Assembly (NCBI RefSeq): GCF_003003255.1
Contig: NZ_PVTD01000003.1
Coordinates: forward strand, 1-64,000
Reading direction: 5' to 3'
Source: Aliiruegeria haliotis
GTDB taxonomy: Bacteria > Pseudomonadota > Alphaproteobacteria > Rhodobacterales > Rhodobacteraceae
DNA length: 64,000 nt
Shown: in pieces, positions 1 through 9,485 of the stretch
Numbering within the stretch: the stretch's first letter is position 1
Layout of the letters: every line of letters starts with the position of its first letter
Program-made: the position numbers and the translations under genes
Notes under the pieces: model-generated
Seen by the model: only the letters and a program-made list of their open reading frames with translations
What the model was told of the DNA's origin: nothing
The model's database searches: none

Positions 1-94
1 TCGCGGCCGTCAACGTCGTCTTGCCGTGGTCAACGTGACCGATCGTGCCGATGTTCATATGCGGCTTGCTGCGGTCAAACTTTTCCTTTGCCAT
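1..94 (-). CDS. tuf: Elongation factor Tu, N-terminal fragment
   Basis: The reverse strand encodes the first 31 residues of EF-Tu and runs off the left edge of the window. The fragment opens [20 protein letters not shown] and continues VDHGKTTL, which is the G1/P-loop (GHVDHGKT, residues 19-26) that binds GTP phosphates. EF-Tu delivers aminoacyl-tRNA to the ribosome in the cytoplasm. The ATG lies at 92-94. The 170 nt between it and the sulfotransferase gene upstream should hold the leader and promoter, but I see no clear motif there. Only the amino terminus is visible, so whether this is one of two tuf copies cannot be told. Confidence 0.95.
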   Translation of the reverse strand, partial: MAKEKFDRSKPHMNIGTIGHVDHGKTTLTAA

Positions 95-264
95 GTGTCG
101 TGGCGCCTCGTCTTTGGGGGGCAACCTGCGGCCCGGTTCTACATCGCGCGCGGGATATTGGGTCTGAAGACAGAAATCAAGCTGCTTCCGCAGGAACTCC
201 CGGCAATATTCAACCTCTTCACGGGGCGTTGAGCGTTTTCCGGCGGCGGAGTTGCCTTGCCGGA

Positions 265-912
265 CTACATCCACGCTCCGAACAACTGAATGTCCTCGGC
301 ATAGTGAACTTCTATGGCAGTGCGGACGTCTTCGGTGAGGTCGTGCACGTGCGACCGGAACCTGTTGCGCGTCATCCTTCCGAGGTTCGGCACATCCCCC
401 ACGCGCTCCGCCACCATGGAAACAAGCTCATCAAGATCGCCCATCCCGAAGACCCGACTATAGTAGTCCGGGTCGGTGCCCAAAAAGTGGGAAAGCGGTT
501 GGCTATGGTGCGCGACACTCGGCGACAGGGCCCGGTAGTCCGGCAGGAACCGCACGAACGTCGCCAGGTCGGGCCTTTCCGTCATACCGCGCGCCCGCTG
601 CGATCCAGTCAGATCGAGGGAATCGAGGTCCCCTCCCCCGAGCACGCGATTGCCATAGCAGGACAGCAGCCGACCGACCGGATCCCGCACGACAGCCACG
701 CGGGTGTGCGCCGCGATGCGCCGATGCGGCTGGCTTGCAAAATCCCGGGCCGGGTAGACGGCGTTGTGGATATTCCGGGCCCGCCCGTTCGCGTGGAACC
801 TCCTGAATTCGAAACCGTTCTCGATCTCGAAAAAGAAGTGCTTCAACGATGTGCTGCCACATTTCGGCGCGTCCAGGTAGGAAAACCCTTGCTTGTACAG
901 ATGCACCGACAT
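265..912 (-). CDS. Sulfotransferase family protein
   Basis: Predicted cytoplasmic PAPS-dependent sulfotransferase of 215 residues. The N-terminal loop [13 protein letters not shown] (residues 14-26) matches the 5-prime-phosphosulfate loop of the Sulfotransfer family, and [13 protein letters not shown] (residues 74-86, with Arg76 and Ser84) matches the 3-prime-phosphate loop. The acceptor is unknown; in marine alphaproteobacteria such small enzymes are usually linked to surface glycans, which is inference. I chose the ATG at 910-912 because GAGGGA lies just upstream; an ATG at 936 would add eight residues. It sits 39 nt downstream of the lipoprotein gene on the same strand and may be cotranscribed with it. 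Confidence 0.8.
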   Translation of the reverse strand: MSVHLYKQGFSYLDAPKCGSTSLKHFFFEIENGFEFRRFHANGRARNIHNAVYPARDFASQPHRRIAAHTRVAVVRDPVGRLLSCYGNRVLGGGDLDSLDLTGSQRARGMTERPDLATFVRFLPDYRALSPSVAHHSQPLSHFLGTDPDYYSRVFGMGDLDELVSMVAERVGDVPNLGRMTRNRFRSHVHDLTEDVRTAIEVHYAEDIQLFGAWM

Positions 913-951
913 GTCTTCCCTCACACCGACCCGCATGGTCCTGGCAAAGTG

Positions 952-1500
952 TCACTCGCGCGCGGCGAACCACGCTTCGTTCTCGCGCAGCCAGTTTTCG
1001 ATCTGCAACGCGACATTTGCCGCGAGGTTCGCAACCTGTTCGTCCTTTGTCTTGGTCAGGCCCGAACCGATGAACAGATCGGGACTGGCCGATTCAAAGA
1101 CCGTAAACTGGCGCGGCTCGGCATTGATCTTGCCACCTTTCGCATCATCCCAGACCGTGGCCTCGACCACGACGACGGATTTCGGCGCCAGAACAAGCGG
1201 TACGCCCGGCACCGCGACGGAGTAGCCCAGAACCTGGACCCCGAGGTGATACAGCTGGCTGCCATCGTAGCGGCCCATCCGCGCCTGGATCGCCTCCGTC
1301 ACCGCATCGTCCCAGACCTGTGGCGGAATATCTTTCGACGGCTGCACCTTCTGGACGTTCTTCACCACGACAATATTGTGCGCCAGTTTGAACTCGCCCA
1401 GCGGATCCACCGGTTTCTCCGACATCGAGGTCTGACTTGAACAGGCCGCCAATGCAGCAAGTGCGACAATGGCAAGCAGGCGGCGGGTGGTTCGGATCAT
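952..1500 (-). CDS. Predicted outer-membrane lipoprotein, unknown function
   Basis: This encodes 182 residues with an N-terminal signal peptide ending in the lipobox LAALAAC (Cys near residue 20), so the mature protein should be lipid-anchored. The rest contains a mixed alpha/beta domain with long runs of valine-rich strands (for example [11 protein letters not shown]) and a helical C-terminus ([17 protein letters not shown]). I do not recognise a named family; it resembles generic periplasmic lipoproteins of unknown function. It is divergently transcribed from pdxJ, with 126 nt between the two starts that should carry both promoters, and it precedes the sulfotransferase gene. Confidence 0.75.
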   Translation of the reverse strand: MIRTTRRLLAIVALAALAACSSQTSMSEKPVDPLGEFKLAHNIVVVKNVQKVQPSKDIPPQVWDDAVTEAIQARMGRYDGSQLYHLGVQVLGYSVAVPGVPLVLAPKSVVVVEATVWDDAKGGKINAEPRQFTVFESASPDLFIGSGLTKTKDEQVANLAANVALQIENWLRENEAWFAARE

Positions 1501-1626
1501 CGGTGGCTCGTCTTGAATGCGGTTTGCGAAACACCTATCCGAGCGATGGGGTCGGCGCAAACGGCCTTGGGGCTTTCGTCGGCGCGACCGCCCGTCTATG
1601 TCTGCGAGGCAACAGGGAGTTTTGGG

Positions 1627-2385
1627 ATGAGCCAGACAGAGTTTGTCGGCCGGCTGCGGCTCGGCGTGAATATAGACCACGTGGCGACGGTGCGGAACGC
1701 GCGCGGCGGCGACGTCCCGGATCCTCTGCGCGCTGCGCAGCTGGCCGAAGCGGCAGGTGCAGACGGGATCACCGCCCACCTTCGCGAGGACCGTCGCCAT
1801 ATCAGCGATGCCGATATCGAGGGACTGGCACGGACCCTGAACGTGCCGCTCAACTTCGAGATGGCCGCAACGGAGGAAATGCAGGCGATTGCCCTTCGCC
1901 ACAAACCCCATGCCGTCTGCATCGTCCCCGAGAAACGTGAGGAGCGGACAACCGAAGGTGGGCTGGAGGTCGCGCAGGACGAAAACCGCCTGGCCCATTT
2001 CATCGCCCCGCTGCGCGATGCAGGCTGCCGTGTGTCGATCTTCATCGCCGCGGATGCCCGCCAGATCGAGGCGGCCCACCGGATCGGTGCCGCGGTGGTG
2101 GAACTGCATACCGGCGCCTATTGCGATGCCCATGCAGAAGGGCGCTTCGATGAGCGTGACGCGGAACTCGAGCGGCTGCGGGACATGGCAAGCTTCGCAT
2201 ACGGGTTGGGACTTGAGGTGCACGCGGGCCACGGGCTGACCTTTGACACCGTCCAGCCCGTTGCCGCGTTCCCGGAGATCGTGGAGCTGAACATCGGCCA
2301 TTTCCTCGTGGGCGAGGCGATATTCGTCGGTCTGGAGGCATCGATCCGCCGCATGCGCGACCTGATGGACGCGGCACGGGCATGA
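1627..2385 (+). CDS. pdxJ: Pyridoxine 5'-phosphate synthase PdxJ
   Basis: PdxJ condenses 1-deoxyxylulose 5-phosphate with 3-amino-2-oxopropyl phosphate to make pyridoxine 5-phosphate, the last ring-forming step of the DXP-dependent vitamin B6 route. The 252-residue length fits the family. Visible signatures are [17 protein letters not shown] (residues 12-28), [11 protein letters not shown] (residues 49-59, catalytic His/Arg), NFEMA with Glu78, and VHAGHGL near the C-terminus. The frame is open 114 nt further upstream, but the ATG at 1627 gives the family N-terminus and has GGGAG about 8 nt upstream. It opens the cluster leading to acpS, lepB and rnc, and its stop overlaps the next start by 4 nt. 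Confidence 0.96.
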   Translation: MSQTEFVGRLRLGVNIDHVATVRNARGGDVPDPLRAAQLAEAAGADGITAHLREDRRHISDADIEGLARTLNVPLNFEMAATEEMQAIALRHKPHAVCIVPEKREERTTEGGLEVAQDENRLAHFIAPLRDAGCRVSIFIAADARQIEAAHRIGAAVVELHTGAYCDAHAEGRFDERDAELERLRDMASFAYGLGLEVHAGHGLTFDTVQPVAAFPEIVELNIGHFLVGEAIFVGLEASIRRMRDLMDAARA

Positions 2386-2861
2386 CCGGCTTTGCCATCG
2401 CAAAGCTGGCGTCGATTGCGGTGACCATTGCGCTGTCGATCTCGCCGGCACATGCGGTGGATGTCAGGGCCTGCCACGCCGCACCGGACCACCTGACGCG
2501 CGCCTGGAACATCGCCGAGCCATGGGAGGCCGAGACACGTACCTACGCCAACGGCGCTGTCCGCCTTGCCGTCATCGACACGATCGAACCGGCGCTGGGA
2601 GCCTTCCACCTGATGATCCTCTCGCCGCCCTTCGGGCCGGCAGGATCACGGACATGCACACTCGTCTCGGCAAATGCGCCAGGCATCGGCTTCGCGGGGT
2701 TGTCCCTTGAGGGGATCGAGGCCCGATATGACCCCGCCGCGGGATTGAGTTTTGTGGTTTCCGCACGCCGTCCCGATCCGGCCACCGGCGGCACGTTCCC
2801 AGACAGGCTGACACTTCTTCTGAACCAGGCGACAGGAACCGTCACGGTGGGGTTTCCATGA
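2382..2861 (+). CDS. Small secreted protein of unknown function
   Basis: A 159-residue protein with a clear signal peptide ([20 protein letters not shown], then SPAHA just before the predicted cleavage) and a periplasmic domain. Two cysteines in the mature part (in RACHAAP and SRTCTLV) could form a disulfide. I do not recognise a family. It is locked into the housekeeping operon: its ATG overlaps the pdxJ stop (ATGA) and its stop overlaps the acpS start, so it should be translationally coupled to both. The position is compatible with an uncharacterised Rhodobacterales protein carried along in this operon; nothing in the sequence gives a catalytic role. Confidence 0.8.
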   Translation: MTGFAIAKLASIAVTIALSISPAHAVDVRACHAAPDHLTRAWNIAEPWEAETRTYANGAVRLAVIDTIEPALGAFHLMILSPPFGPAGSRTCTLVSANAPGIGFAGLSLEGIEARYDPAAGLSFVVSARRPDPATGGTFPDRLTLLLNQATGTVTVGFP

Positions 2862-3283
2862 TCCTCGGCATCGGCACCGACCTCGCCAATATCGAGCGCA
2901 TCCAGGGCACGCTGGATCGATTCGGCGACCGGTTTCGAAACCGGGTTTTCACCGACATAGAGCAACGCAAAGCCGAACGCCGGCACGACACGGCGGGCAC
3001 CTATGCCAAGCGATGGGCCGCCAAAGAAGCCTGTAGCAAGGCCCTTGGCACCGGGTTGCGCATGGGGATCGCGTGGAAGGACATGGCTGTCTCCAATCTG
3101 CGCACCGGACAACCGGTCATGGAGGTTTCCGGCTGGGCCGCCGACCGCCTGAAGGAGATGACGCCCCCGGGTCACGAGGCGATCATCCACGTCACCCTGA
3201 CAGACGATCACCCTTGGGCGCAGGCGTTCGTTGTGATCGAAGCGCGGCCCGTCACCCCGGGGACGGACAGCACCGACGCTTGA
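2858..3283 (+). CDS. acpS: Holo-[acyl-carrier-protein] synthase AcpS
   Basis: AcpS transfers 4'-phosphopantetheine from CoA to the conserved serine of apo-ACP, activating it for fatty acid synthesis in the cytoplasm. The 141-residue chain carries both family signatures: [12 protein letters not shown] (residues 4-15, Mg-binding Asp8) and [13 protein letters not shown] (residues 52-64, Glu57 and the conserved Lys). It overlaps the upstream secreted-protein gene by 4 nt and is followed after 71 nt by lepB. Adjacency to pdxJ and lepB is the common alphaproteobacterial arrangement. Confidence 0.96.
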   Translation: MILGIGTDLANIERIQGTLDRFGDRFRNRVFTDIEQRKAERRHDTAGTYAKRWAAKEACSKALGTGLRMGIAWKDMAVSNLRTGQPVMEVSGWAADRLKEMTPPGHEAIIHVTLTDDHPWAQAFVVIEARPVTPGTDSTDA

Positions 3284-3354
3284 CACCTCGGCCCCTCCCG
3301 ATCATGTAGCCCCGAGCCCGATGCGGGCCGAACCAAAGAAGGCAGAGGACAGGC

Positions 3355-4131
3355 ATGAGCGACGCGAAGGACGGGATCGTCGAGACGATCAAGACGGTAG
3401 TCTATGCACTGCTGATTGCGGGCGTGTTCCGCACCCTGTTCTTCCAGCCATTCTGGATCCCGTCCGGGTCGATGAAGGATACGCTGCTGATCGGTGATTT
3501 CCTCTTCGTCAACAAGATGGCCTACGGCTATTCGCAGTATTCCTGCCCCTTCGGAATGTGTCCCATCGACGGGCGCATTCTCGGGTCCGAGCCGGAACGC
3601 GGCGATGTGGTCGTCTTTCGCCACCCGGTCAATGGACAGGATTTCATCAAACGCCTGATCGGATTGCCCGGCGACCGGGTTCAGGTGAAGAATGGCATTC
3701 TCCACCTCAACGGCGAGGCTGTCCCGACAGAGCCGGTCGGTATGTTCGTCGAGCCGATGGAACCGCAGGGACCGCAACAGCTTCTGCCGCGCTGTTTCAA
3801 CGGTCCCGTAGGCGCCGGCGGCTCCTGCGAAAAAGAGAAGTTCGTCGAAACCCTGCCCGGCGGCCGCACCCACTCGATCCTGAACGTGGGCAATGGGCCG
3901 ACCGACAACACCCCGGTCTACAGCGTGCCCGAGGGCCACTATTTTTTCATGGGTGACAACCGGGACAACTCGACTGACAGTCGGGTAAACCAACTGGCCC
4001 GTGGCGTCGGCTTTGTTCCCTATGAAAACCTGATCGGTCGCGCCGACCGGATCATGTTCTCGTCCGCCGGTCGTTCACTGTTCTATGTCTGGACCTGGCG
4101 CCCGGACCGACTGTTCAAGAGGATCGATTGA
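3355..4131 (+). CDS. lepB: Signal peptidase I LepB
   Basis: Membrane-bound serine protease that removes signal peptides from Sec and Tat substrates. It has 258 residues with one N-terminal transmembrane segment (about residues 12-30). The catalytic serine is Ser39 in IPSGSM and the general-base lysine is Lys99 in [12 protein letters not shown]; the box [11 protein letters not shown] is also present. A cysteine-containing insert ([13 protein letters not shown], residues 62-74) lies between these boxes, as in many alphaproteobacterial LepB proteins. The stop overlaps the rnc start by 4 nt, so the two are coupled. Confidence 0.96.
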   Translation: MSDAKDGIVETIKTVVYALLIAGVFRTLFFQPFWIPSGSMKDTLLIGDFLFVNKMAYGYSQYSCPFGMCPIDGRILGSEPERGDVVVFRHPVNGQDFIKRLIGLPGDRVQVKNGILHLNGEAVPTEPVGMFVEPMEPQGPQQLLPRCFNGPVGAGGSCEKEKFVETLPGGRTHSILNVGNGPTDNTPVYSVPEGHYFFMGDNRDNSTDSRVNQLARGVGFVPYENLIGRADRIMFSSAGRSLFYVWTWRPDRLFKRID

Positions 4132-4811
4132 AGCTCTCGGCTGACGTTCGCGCGTTTCAGGATCGGCTCGGGTACCAGTTCCGCAAGCCGGAACTTCTGG
4201 TGCGCGCGCTGACCCACCCTTCCATCGCGTCGGAAACCCGTCCGTCGAACCAGCGGCTGGAGTTTCTTGGGGACCGGGTCCTGAACCTCATCATCGCGGA
4301 GGCGCTTTTCACGGCCGATACGGTGGCCGACGAAGGTCAGCTCGCCCCGCGCTACAACGCCCTCGTGCGCAAGGAGACCTGTGCCGATGCCGCTCGGCAG
4401 ATCGACCTTGGCGCGGCACTGAAACTCGGTCGCTCGGAGATGATGTCGGGTGGGCGGCGCAAGAATGCGTTGCTTGGCGATGCCATGGAGGCGGTGATTG
4501 CCGCGATCTATCTCGACGGCGGCCTGGACGCGGCCAAGCCGGTCGTTCTTCGCCTCTGGGGTGAGCGGATCGAAAACGCCGAAGAACGCGCCCGGGATCC
4601 CAAGACCGCACTTCAGGAATGGGCGCAGGCCCGGGGAATGCCACCGCCCAGCTATGTTCTACTGGAGCGCACGGGTCCGGACCACGCCCCGGAGTTCACC
4701 ATCGCGGCCAAGCTGAAGACCGGCGAAGAGGCGATCAGCCGTGCCGGTTCAAAACGGCAGGCGGAGCAATCCGCGGCCACGAAACTGCTGGATGCGCTGG
4801 ATCGGAAGTGA
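4128..4811 (+). CDS. rnc: Ribonuclease III
   Basis: Endoribonuclease that cleaves double-stranded RNA during rRNA and mRNA processing. It has 227 residues. The N-terminal RNase III domain carries the signature [11 protein letters not shown] (residues 42-52, metal ligands Glu45 and Asp49) and the second acidic box [16 protein letters not shown] (near residue 120). A double-stranded-RNA-binding domain occupies about residues 155-225 and ends [20 protein letters not shown]. The start is a TTG at 4128 overlapping the lepB stop (TTGA); no ATG is available nearby. The usual next gene, era, comes only after a 2.5-kb interruption. Confidence 0.95.
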   Translation: MKLSADVRAFQDRLGYQFRKPELLVRALTHPSIASETRPSNQRLEFLGDRVLNLIIAEALFTADTVADEGQLAPRYNALVRKETCADAARQIDLGAALKLGRSEMMSGGRRKNALLGDAMEAVIAAIYLDGGLDAAKPVVLRLWGERIENAEERARDPKTALQEWAQARGMPPPSYVLLERTGPDHAPEFTIAAKLKTGEEAISRAGSKRQAEQSAATKLLDALDRK

Positions 4812-5249
4812 TCCGAATTCGAGCGGTGTCACTCACGCCGCTCAACCTTGGGGTGGCGAAGGCGCCCACCCATTTCCCGATGCCCCGCCTCGCGATCGAC
4901 CGGTACCTTGCAACCCGAAGGCCATTTCCAGACGGCAGGTGTCTCGACCACTTGCAGGTGCCCAGGACAAAGACGAACGATGGAGCGGTCCTGGTTTATG
5001 GACCACGTTTCTTTCGTCTTAGAACGAGTTCCCCGGACCAATCCGTGCTCTACTTCGATCTGTCGACAGAGACGTTTCGGCCCCGTTTCGCCCCAGACCG
5101 CATATTCGTACCCGGCGCTTTCGAGGCCCCACCGCGACCACGGTCGCCCGCAAGGATGGCTGACCCGCCAGAACGCCATCCGGTGAGCCCGGCACCCTTT
5201 CGACCTCCAAAGCGCGCATCGCTCCTTGCGAGCCAGACCGTGCCCGCGT
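4812..5249. other. 438-nt gap between rnc and the chemoreceptor gene
   Basis: No convincing gene. Open frames exist on both strands, but they are rich in Trp, Cys and Arg and look like chance frames in GC-rich DNA. No clear terminator hairpin, tRNA or insertion-sequence end is visible. Together with the reverse-strand chemoreceptor gene it separates rnc from era, which are normally adjacent in this group, so it may be left over from the insertion of that gene. Confidence 0.5.
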
Positions 5250-7178
5250 TTACGAGGCGCGTTGGACAGGCCGCGGGTCTCCACCGAGGGTGAAACTTCC
5301 GCTATTCTGATCGAGAACCTGCGCCTGGGTCTGCAAGGCCATGACCGCTGCCGACGTTTCCTCGAACATCGCCGCGTTCTGCTGGGTCACCTGATCCAGC
5401 CGATTGACGGCGGTGCTGATCTCCGACAGGCCCGTTGCCTGCTGTGTGGTCGCATCCGCGATTGCTCCGACCAACTCGTCAAGATTGCTCACCAGGGCTT
5501 CAATTTCCTCAAGCGAGCTGCCGGAATCGTTGACCAGGCTGACTCCGGACTCCACCTGCTGGCCACTCGTGGCAATCAGGTGTGCAATCTCTCGGGCGGC
5601 TTCCGACGAACGCTGCGCAAGGGCGCGAACCTCGGATGCCACGACCGCAAATCCGCGCCCCGCATCGCCTGCCCTCGCGGCTTCGACCCCGGCGTTCAAC
5701 GCAAGGAGGTTCGTCTGGAAGGCGATGTCGTCAATCACGCTGGTGATCTTCGAGATCTTGTCAGAGCTGTCGGCAATCTCGGACATCGCAACAATTGTTC
5801 GCTGCACGACGTCCCGGCCAGCGACAGATCGTTCCCGCGCCCGCGTGACAGTTTTTGCGGCATCGGTCGCGCCATGCACCGAACTGTCCAGCGACGATGA
5901 CAGCTCTGTGATCGCTGCAGCCGTTTCTTCGAGCGATGCCGCCTGGGATTCCGTTCGGCGACTGAGTTCAGCCGCTGCCGTGTTCAGGTTCTGGGATTCG
6001 ACGGTGATGGTCGCGGATCCCTCCACGATAGAGCCGACCAACCCCGCGATCTTCTCGACTGCCTGGTTGAAGTCCTGGCGCAAGGTCTCGTAGGCCTCGG
6101 GGAACTGGGCGTCGATCCGGGTACTCAGATTGCCGGCGGAGATTGCTTTCAGCGAGTCGGCCAGTGCCGTGACCACCAGTTCCTGTTCCTGACGATGTTG
6201 CTCCTGTTCCGCAGCGACGCTTGCGCGTTGCGCCTCGCGCTCTGCCCGCTGCCGTTCCTCCTCCTGTCGCCGTTCTTCGGCGGACGCGGCCTCCCGTGCC
6301 TCCATCTCCCGCTCTTTCCTGTGTGCCTCCTCCCGCTCCCGGGCAATGTCGGCATCCTTGGCTGCCTGCTCGGCCTGCAGCTGCTCCCGCTCCTGCAAGG
6401 CCTGCCGGAAGACATCGATGGTGCGCGCCATATCGCCAATCTCGCCCCGCGCACCAATGGATGGCACTGGCGCGTCGTAGTTCCCTTCCCGCATGCTCAT
6501 CATGCGTTCGACAAGCCCGTTCAAAGGCTTGGCAACACTGCGGACAAGGACCGTGGACAGGACCAGCAGCACAAGCAGGCTGCCCCCGAGCACCGCATTG
6601 CTGATGTTGCGAAGCGTTGCTAGTTCTGCGCGGATGTCGGAGACATAGGACCCGGTTCCCACGATCCACCCCCAGGGTTCGAAGTTCTGCGCGAAGCCGA
6701 TCTTCTCTTCCGCAACGCTCGAGCCCGGCTTGATGAATTGGTAGGAGACAGCGCCTGCGCCGTCGCGGACCGCAACGTCCCGCAACTCCTGATACAGTTT
6801 CAGGCCGTTCGCATCCTCGTAGCCAGCCTTGTTCGTCCCGACCCATTCCTGCTTCACTGGAAGCACGAGGATATTCAGGTCGTGGTCGAAGGTGAAGAAA
6901 TAGCCCGAGTCGCCAAACCGGATCGTATTGAGGATCCGCTTTGCTTCTGCCTGCGCGTCTGCGCGCGTCAGCTCGCCGGAAACGACTTGTTCTTCCAGAT
7001 CCGCCAGCAGGCTGACGGTCGCGGCGACGACGTCGCCGAGGTGATTGTGACGCATCCGATAGGCGTTTTCGACCGCGAGGCTCAGCAAAGTCTCCGAAAG
7101 AACAGCCGTCAAAAGGGTTGCAAGCGCCACGATCGCATAGAAGCGCGTGGACAGTTTGGAAAGGCGGGCGCGGATCAT
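5250..7178 (-). CDS. Methyl-accepting chemotaxis protein, Cache sensor with two HAMP domains
   Basis: A 642-residue chemoreceptor. Transmembrane segment 1 is about residues 12-32, followed by a periplasmic single-Cache-type sensor (about 45-185, with GYFFTFDHDLNILVLP and WGWIVGTGSYVSDI) and transmembrane segment 2 (about 195-216). The first HAMP follows (VAKPLNGLVERMM), then a charged Glu/Arg/Gln-rich coiled coil of about 60 residues, a second HAMP-like segment, and the MCP signalling hairpin with its tip near IAFQTNLLALNAGVEAARAG. It would sense a small ligand, often an organic acid for this Cache type, and control CheA. No CheR-tethering pentapeptide ends the protein. It lies opposite to its neighbours, inserted between rnc and era. 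Confidence 0.92.
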   Translation of the reverse strand: MIRARLSKLSTRFYAIVALATLLTAVLSETLLSLAVENAYRMRHNHLGDVVAATVSLLADLEEQVVSGELTRADAQAEAKRILNTIRFGDSGYFFTFDHDLNILVLPVKQEWVGTNKAGYEDANGLKLYQELRDVAVRDGAGAVSYQFIKPGSSVAEEKIGFAQNFEPWGWIVGTGSYVSDIRAELATLRNISNAVLGGSLLVLLVLSTVLVRSVAKPLNGLVERMMSMREGNYDAPVPSIGARGEIGDMARTIDVFRQALQEREQLQAEQAAKDADIAREREEAHRKEREMEAREAASAEERRQEEERQRAEREAQRASVAAEQEQHRQEQELVVTALADSLKAISAGNLSTRIDAQFPEAYETLRQDFNQAVEKIAGLVGSIVEGSATITVESQNLNTAAAELSRRTESQAASLEETAAAITELSSSLDSSVHGATDAAKTVTRARERSVAGRDVVQRTIVAMSEIADSSDKISKITSVIDDIAFQTNLLALNAGVEAARAGDAGRGFAVVASEVRALAQRSSEAAREIAHLIATSGQQVESGVSLVNDSGSSLEEIEALVSNLDELVGAIADATTQQATGLSEISTAVNRLDQVTQQNAAMFEETSAAVMALQTQAQVLDQNSGSFTLGGDPRPVQRAS

Positions 7179-7203
7179 TTGGGGTCCCTGACATCGACAT
7201 TAA

Positions 7204-7223
7204 TTGGGATTGCCCTATCCCAA
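7204..7223. promoter_or_regulatory. Inverted repeat upstream of the chemoreceptor gene
   Basis: TTGGGAT-N6-ATCCCAA is a perfect 7-bp inverted repeat that starts 26 nt upstream of the chemoreceptor ATG and 151 nt upstream of era. The size and spacing suit a dimeric regulator or a small hairpin in the leader. No regulator is encoded next to it, so the binder is unknown. Confidence 0.45.
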
Positions 7224-7373
7224 GCGACATAACGCGCCGTTAATCCGGAACGGGTCCGTTAGAATCTTAGGGAGTTTGATCGGCGCGCGGGTCGTGGCCG
7301 TGGCCATGCGGACGAAGACTGGCCTCCGCCCTGCAAATGGACTACATGCGTTGGCCTACCCAAGGAGAGCCCC

Positions 7374-8282
7374 ATGAGCACACGCTGCGGCTTCGTTGCC
7401 CTGATCGGAGAGCCCAACGCAGGGAAATCCACCCTTCTCAACAGGATGGTGGGCGCGAAGGTTTCGATCGTCACACACAAGGTGCAGACGACCCGGGCAC
7501 GGATTCGAGGCGTGGCCGTTGATGGCGACGCACAGATCGTCTTCGTGGACACGCCAGGGCTGTTCCGCCCCCGCCGGCGTCTGGATCGCGCCATGGTCGC
7601 AGCGGCCTGGGGCGGTGCGGCCGACGCCGACCTTGTCGTTCTGCTCGTCGAGGCGCATCGCGGGCTCACGCCCGGTGTCCAAGCCATTCTCGACACGCTG
7701 GAAGACCGCAACACAGGCCAGTCGGTCGCCCTGGCGATCAACAAGATCGACCGCGTGCAGTCGAAGGAGCTGCTCGCGCTGACCCAGCAGATGAACGAAG
7801 CCTATCCCTTTGCGGAGACTTTCATGATCTCTGCCGAGAAGGGATATGGCGTCGATGACCTTCGTGTCTGGCTTGCCGGCGCATTGCCGGAAGGGCCATG
7901 GCTCTACCCAGAGGACCAGCTTTCCGACCTGCCGATGCGGATGATCGCCGCGGAGATGACGCGCGAGAAACTCACGCTCAGGCTGCATCAGGAATTGCCC
8001 TACCAGTTGACCGTCGAGACGGAGAACTGGGAGGAGCGCAAGGATGGGTCGGTGCGTGTGGATCAGCTGGTCTACGTCGCGCGGGACGGTCACAAGGGTA
8101 TCCTGCTCGGCAAGGGCGGCGAGACGATAAAGGCAATCGGCCAGTCGGCACGGGCCGAGCTGGAAGAGTTCCTTGGCCGCAAGGTGCACCTGTTCCTGCA
8201 GGTGAAGGTCCGTCCGGGCTGGCTGGAAGAGGCCGAGCGATACTCCGAGATGGGTCTCGATTTCAAGGACGGCAATACGTGA
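7374..8282 (+). CDS. era: GTPase Era
   Basis: Essential GTPase that binds 16S rRNA and assists 30S ribosomal subunit maturation. It has 302 residues. The G domain shows G1 (GEPNAGKST, residues 12-20), the G2 threonine region (QTTRARIRG), G3 (VDTPGLF) and G4 (NKID). The C-terminal KH RNA-binding domain contains HKGILLGKGGETIKAIG. GGAGAG lies about 8 nt upstream of the ATG. The TGA stop overlaps the GTG start of the DUF1491 gene, so the era-DUF1491 pair is coupled and recO follows. Confidence 0.96.
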   Translation: MSTRCGFVALIGEPNAGKSTLLNRMVGAKVSIVTHKVQTTRARIRGVAVDGDAQIVFVDTPGLFRPRRRLDRAMVAAAWGGAADADLVVLLVEAHRGLTPGVQAILDTLEDRNTGQSVALAINKIDRVQSKELLALTQQMNEAYPFAETFMISAEKGYGVDDLRVWLAGALPEGPWLYPEDQLSDLPMRMIAAEMTREKLTLRLHQELPYQLTVETENWEERKDGSVRVDQLVYVARDGHKGILLGKGGETIKAIGQSARAELEEFLGRKVHLFLQVKVRPGWLEEAERYSEMGLDFKDGNT

Positions 8283-8605
8283 GCCGATTGGCCGCAGGCC
8301 TTTGGGTTCAGGCCTACCTGATGCGGCTCCAGCTAGAATCCGTCCCCGCCTATGTCCTGTCGAAGGGCGATGACACGGCCGGGGCAATCTTGATCAAGCT
8401 GGCTCTTCTGGACGGGACAGCGAAAGTGTTCCAGAGGATCATGTCACTTGACGGCTCCCGCCCTTGGGACCTGCTCACGGAAGGCGCCGAGCCCGATGTC
8501 GATGCCCTGCTCGCCCGGCAGCGCGCCTCCGATCCGGATCTTTGGATCATCGAGGTGGAGAGCCGCGCCGGGCGTCACATGCTGGATGAACCGGGGCTGG
8601 AGTGA
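8279..8605 (+). CDS. DUF1491 family protein
   Basis: A 108-residue protein starting at a GTG that overlaps the era stop (GTGA). The sequence ([20 protein letters not shown], then [20 protein letters not shown] and [14 protein letters not shown]) matches DUF1491, a short alphaproteobacterial family with no assigned function that is typically found beside era and recO. The fold looks mixed alpha/beta with no membrane segment or signal peptide. Position suggests a link to ribosome maturation or repair, but nothing in the sequence shows it. Confidence 0.85.
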   Translation: MSRLAAGLWVQAYLMRLQLESVPAYVLSKGDDTAGAILIKLALLDGTAKVFQRIMSLDGSRPWDLLTEGAEPDVDALLARQRASDPDLWIIEVESRAGRHMLDEPGLE

Positions 8606-8750
8606 CGCGCGCACCGGATCGTTTCCGGGCGACCGATCGGCAATCGGGTACCTGTTCGGCCCCCCCCAGCCGCCGACACCCACCGATCCGGAACCGCTTG
8701 GCTTCGCGCCGCGACCCCGCGATACTTCACGCCGATCTTCCGGAGGGAAC

Positions 8751-9485
8751 ATGGACTGGCGCGACGAAGGAACCCTGATCGCGGTACGGCCACATGGTGA
8801 GAGCGCCGCGATCATCGAGGTCTTTACCCTCGCGCATGGGCGCCACGCAGGTGTCGTGCATGGCGGCACCTCGCGCAAACTTGCCCCGGTGCTTCAGCCG
8901 GGAAACCAGCTCTCGGTCGAGTGGCGGGCGCGTCTGGAAGAACACCTCGGCACGTACCGCGTCGAGCCCATCCTGTCACGCACCTCAGCGACGCTCGGAG
9001 ACCGCCGCGCGCTCTATGGGCTTGGCGCGGCCTGTGCGCTCGTCTCCTTCGCCCTGCCGGAACGGGAGCCGCATCGCGGGTTCTACACGGCCACGCAAAC
9101 CCTCCTCGATTCCCTTGGAACCGAGGCGGACTGGCCCGCGCTCTACCTGCTCTGGGAGCGCGCGCTGCTGGAGGAGCTTGGCTTCGGGCTGGATCTCACG
9201 GCCTGCGCCGTGACCGGAGCCACCGAAGGGCTTCGCTATGTTTCCCCGAAAACGGGCCGGGCAGTGACCGAGGCCGGCGCCGGAGAATGGGCCGAGCGGC
9301 TGCTTCCGCTGCCCGCCCCCCTGCGCGGCGAATCTCCGTCACATGCAGGCGAGGTTCTGGAAGGACTGCGCACAACAGGGTACTTTCTGCAAACCAGGCT
9401 GGCGCCGGCGCTGGGAGACCGTCCCCTGCCAGAGGCGCGGCAACGTCTGGTGGACCGACTGGAGCGGGAGGCTCGCGAGACGTGA
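8751..9485 (+). CDS. recO: DNA repair protein RecO
   Basis: RecO works with RecR and RecF to load RecA onto SSB-coated single-stranded DNA during gap repair. It has 244 residues: an N-terminal OB-fold ([20 protein letters not shown], then [19 protein letters not shown]) and a helical C-terminal domain. The ATG at 8751 is preceded by CGGAGGGA at a good distance; the frame is open another 300 nt upstream but that part does not resemble RecO. It ends with a TGA overlapping the GTG start of the glycosylase-like gene. Confidence 0.93.
   Translation: MDWRDEGTLIAVRPHGESAAIIEVFTLAHGRHAGVVHGGTSRKLAPVLQPGNQLSVEWRARLEEHLGTYRVEPILSRTSATLGDRRALYGLGAACALVSFALPEREPHRGFYTATQTLLDSLGTEADWPALYLLWERALLEELGFGLDLTACAVTGATEGLRYVSPKTGRAVTEAGAGEWAERLLPLPAPLRGESPSHAGEVLEGLRTTGYFLQTRLAPALGDRPLPEARQRLVDRLEREARET

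Noticed and set aside
88-1440. 450-codon forward frame opposite the sulfotransferase and lipoprotein genes
   Set aside because: It is the antisense shadow of two genes with clear motifs, and its translation is His/Arg/Gln-rich.
4829-5284. 151-codon open frame on the reverse strand between rnc and the chemoreceptor gene
   Set aside because: Composition is rich in Trp, Cys and Arg, it overlaps the start of a real gene end, and it resembles no domain; it looks like chance coding in GC-rich DNA.
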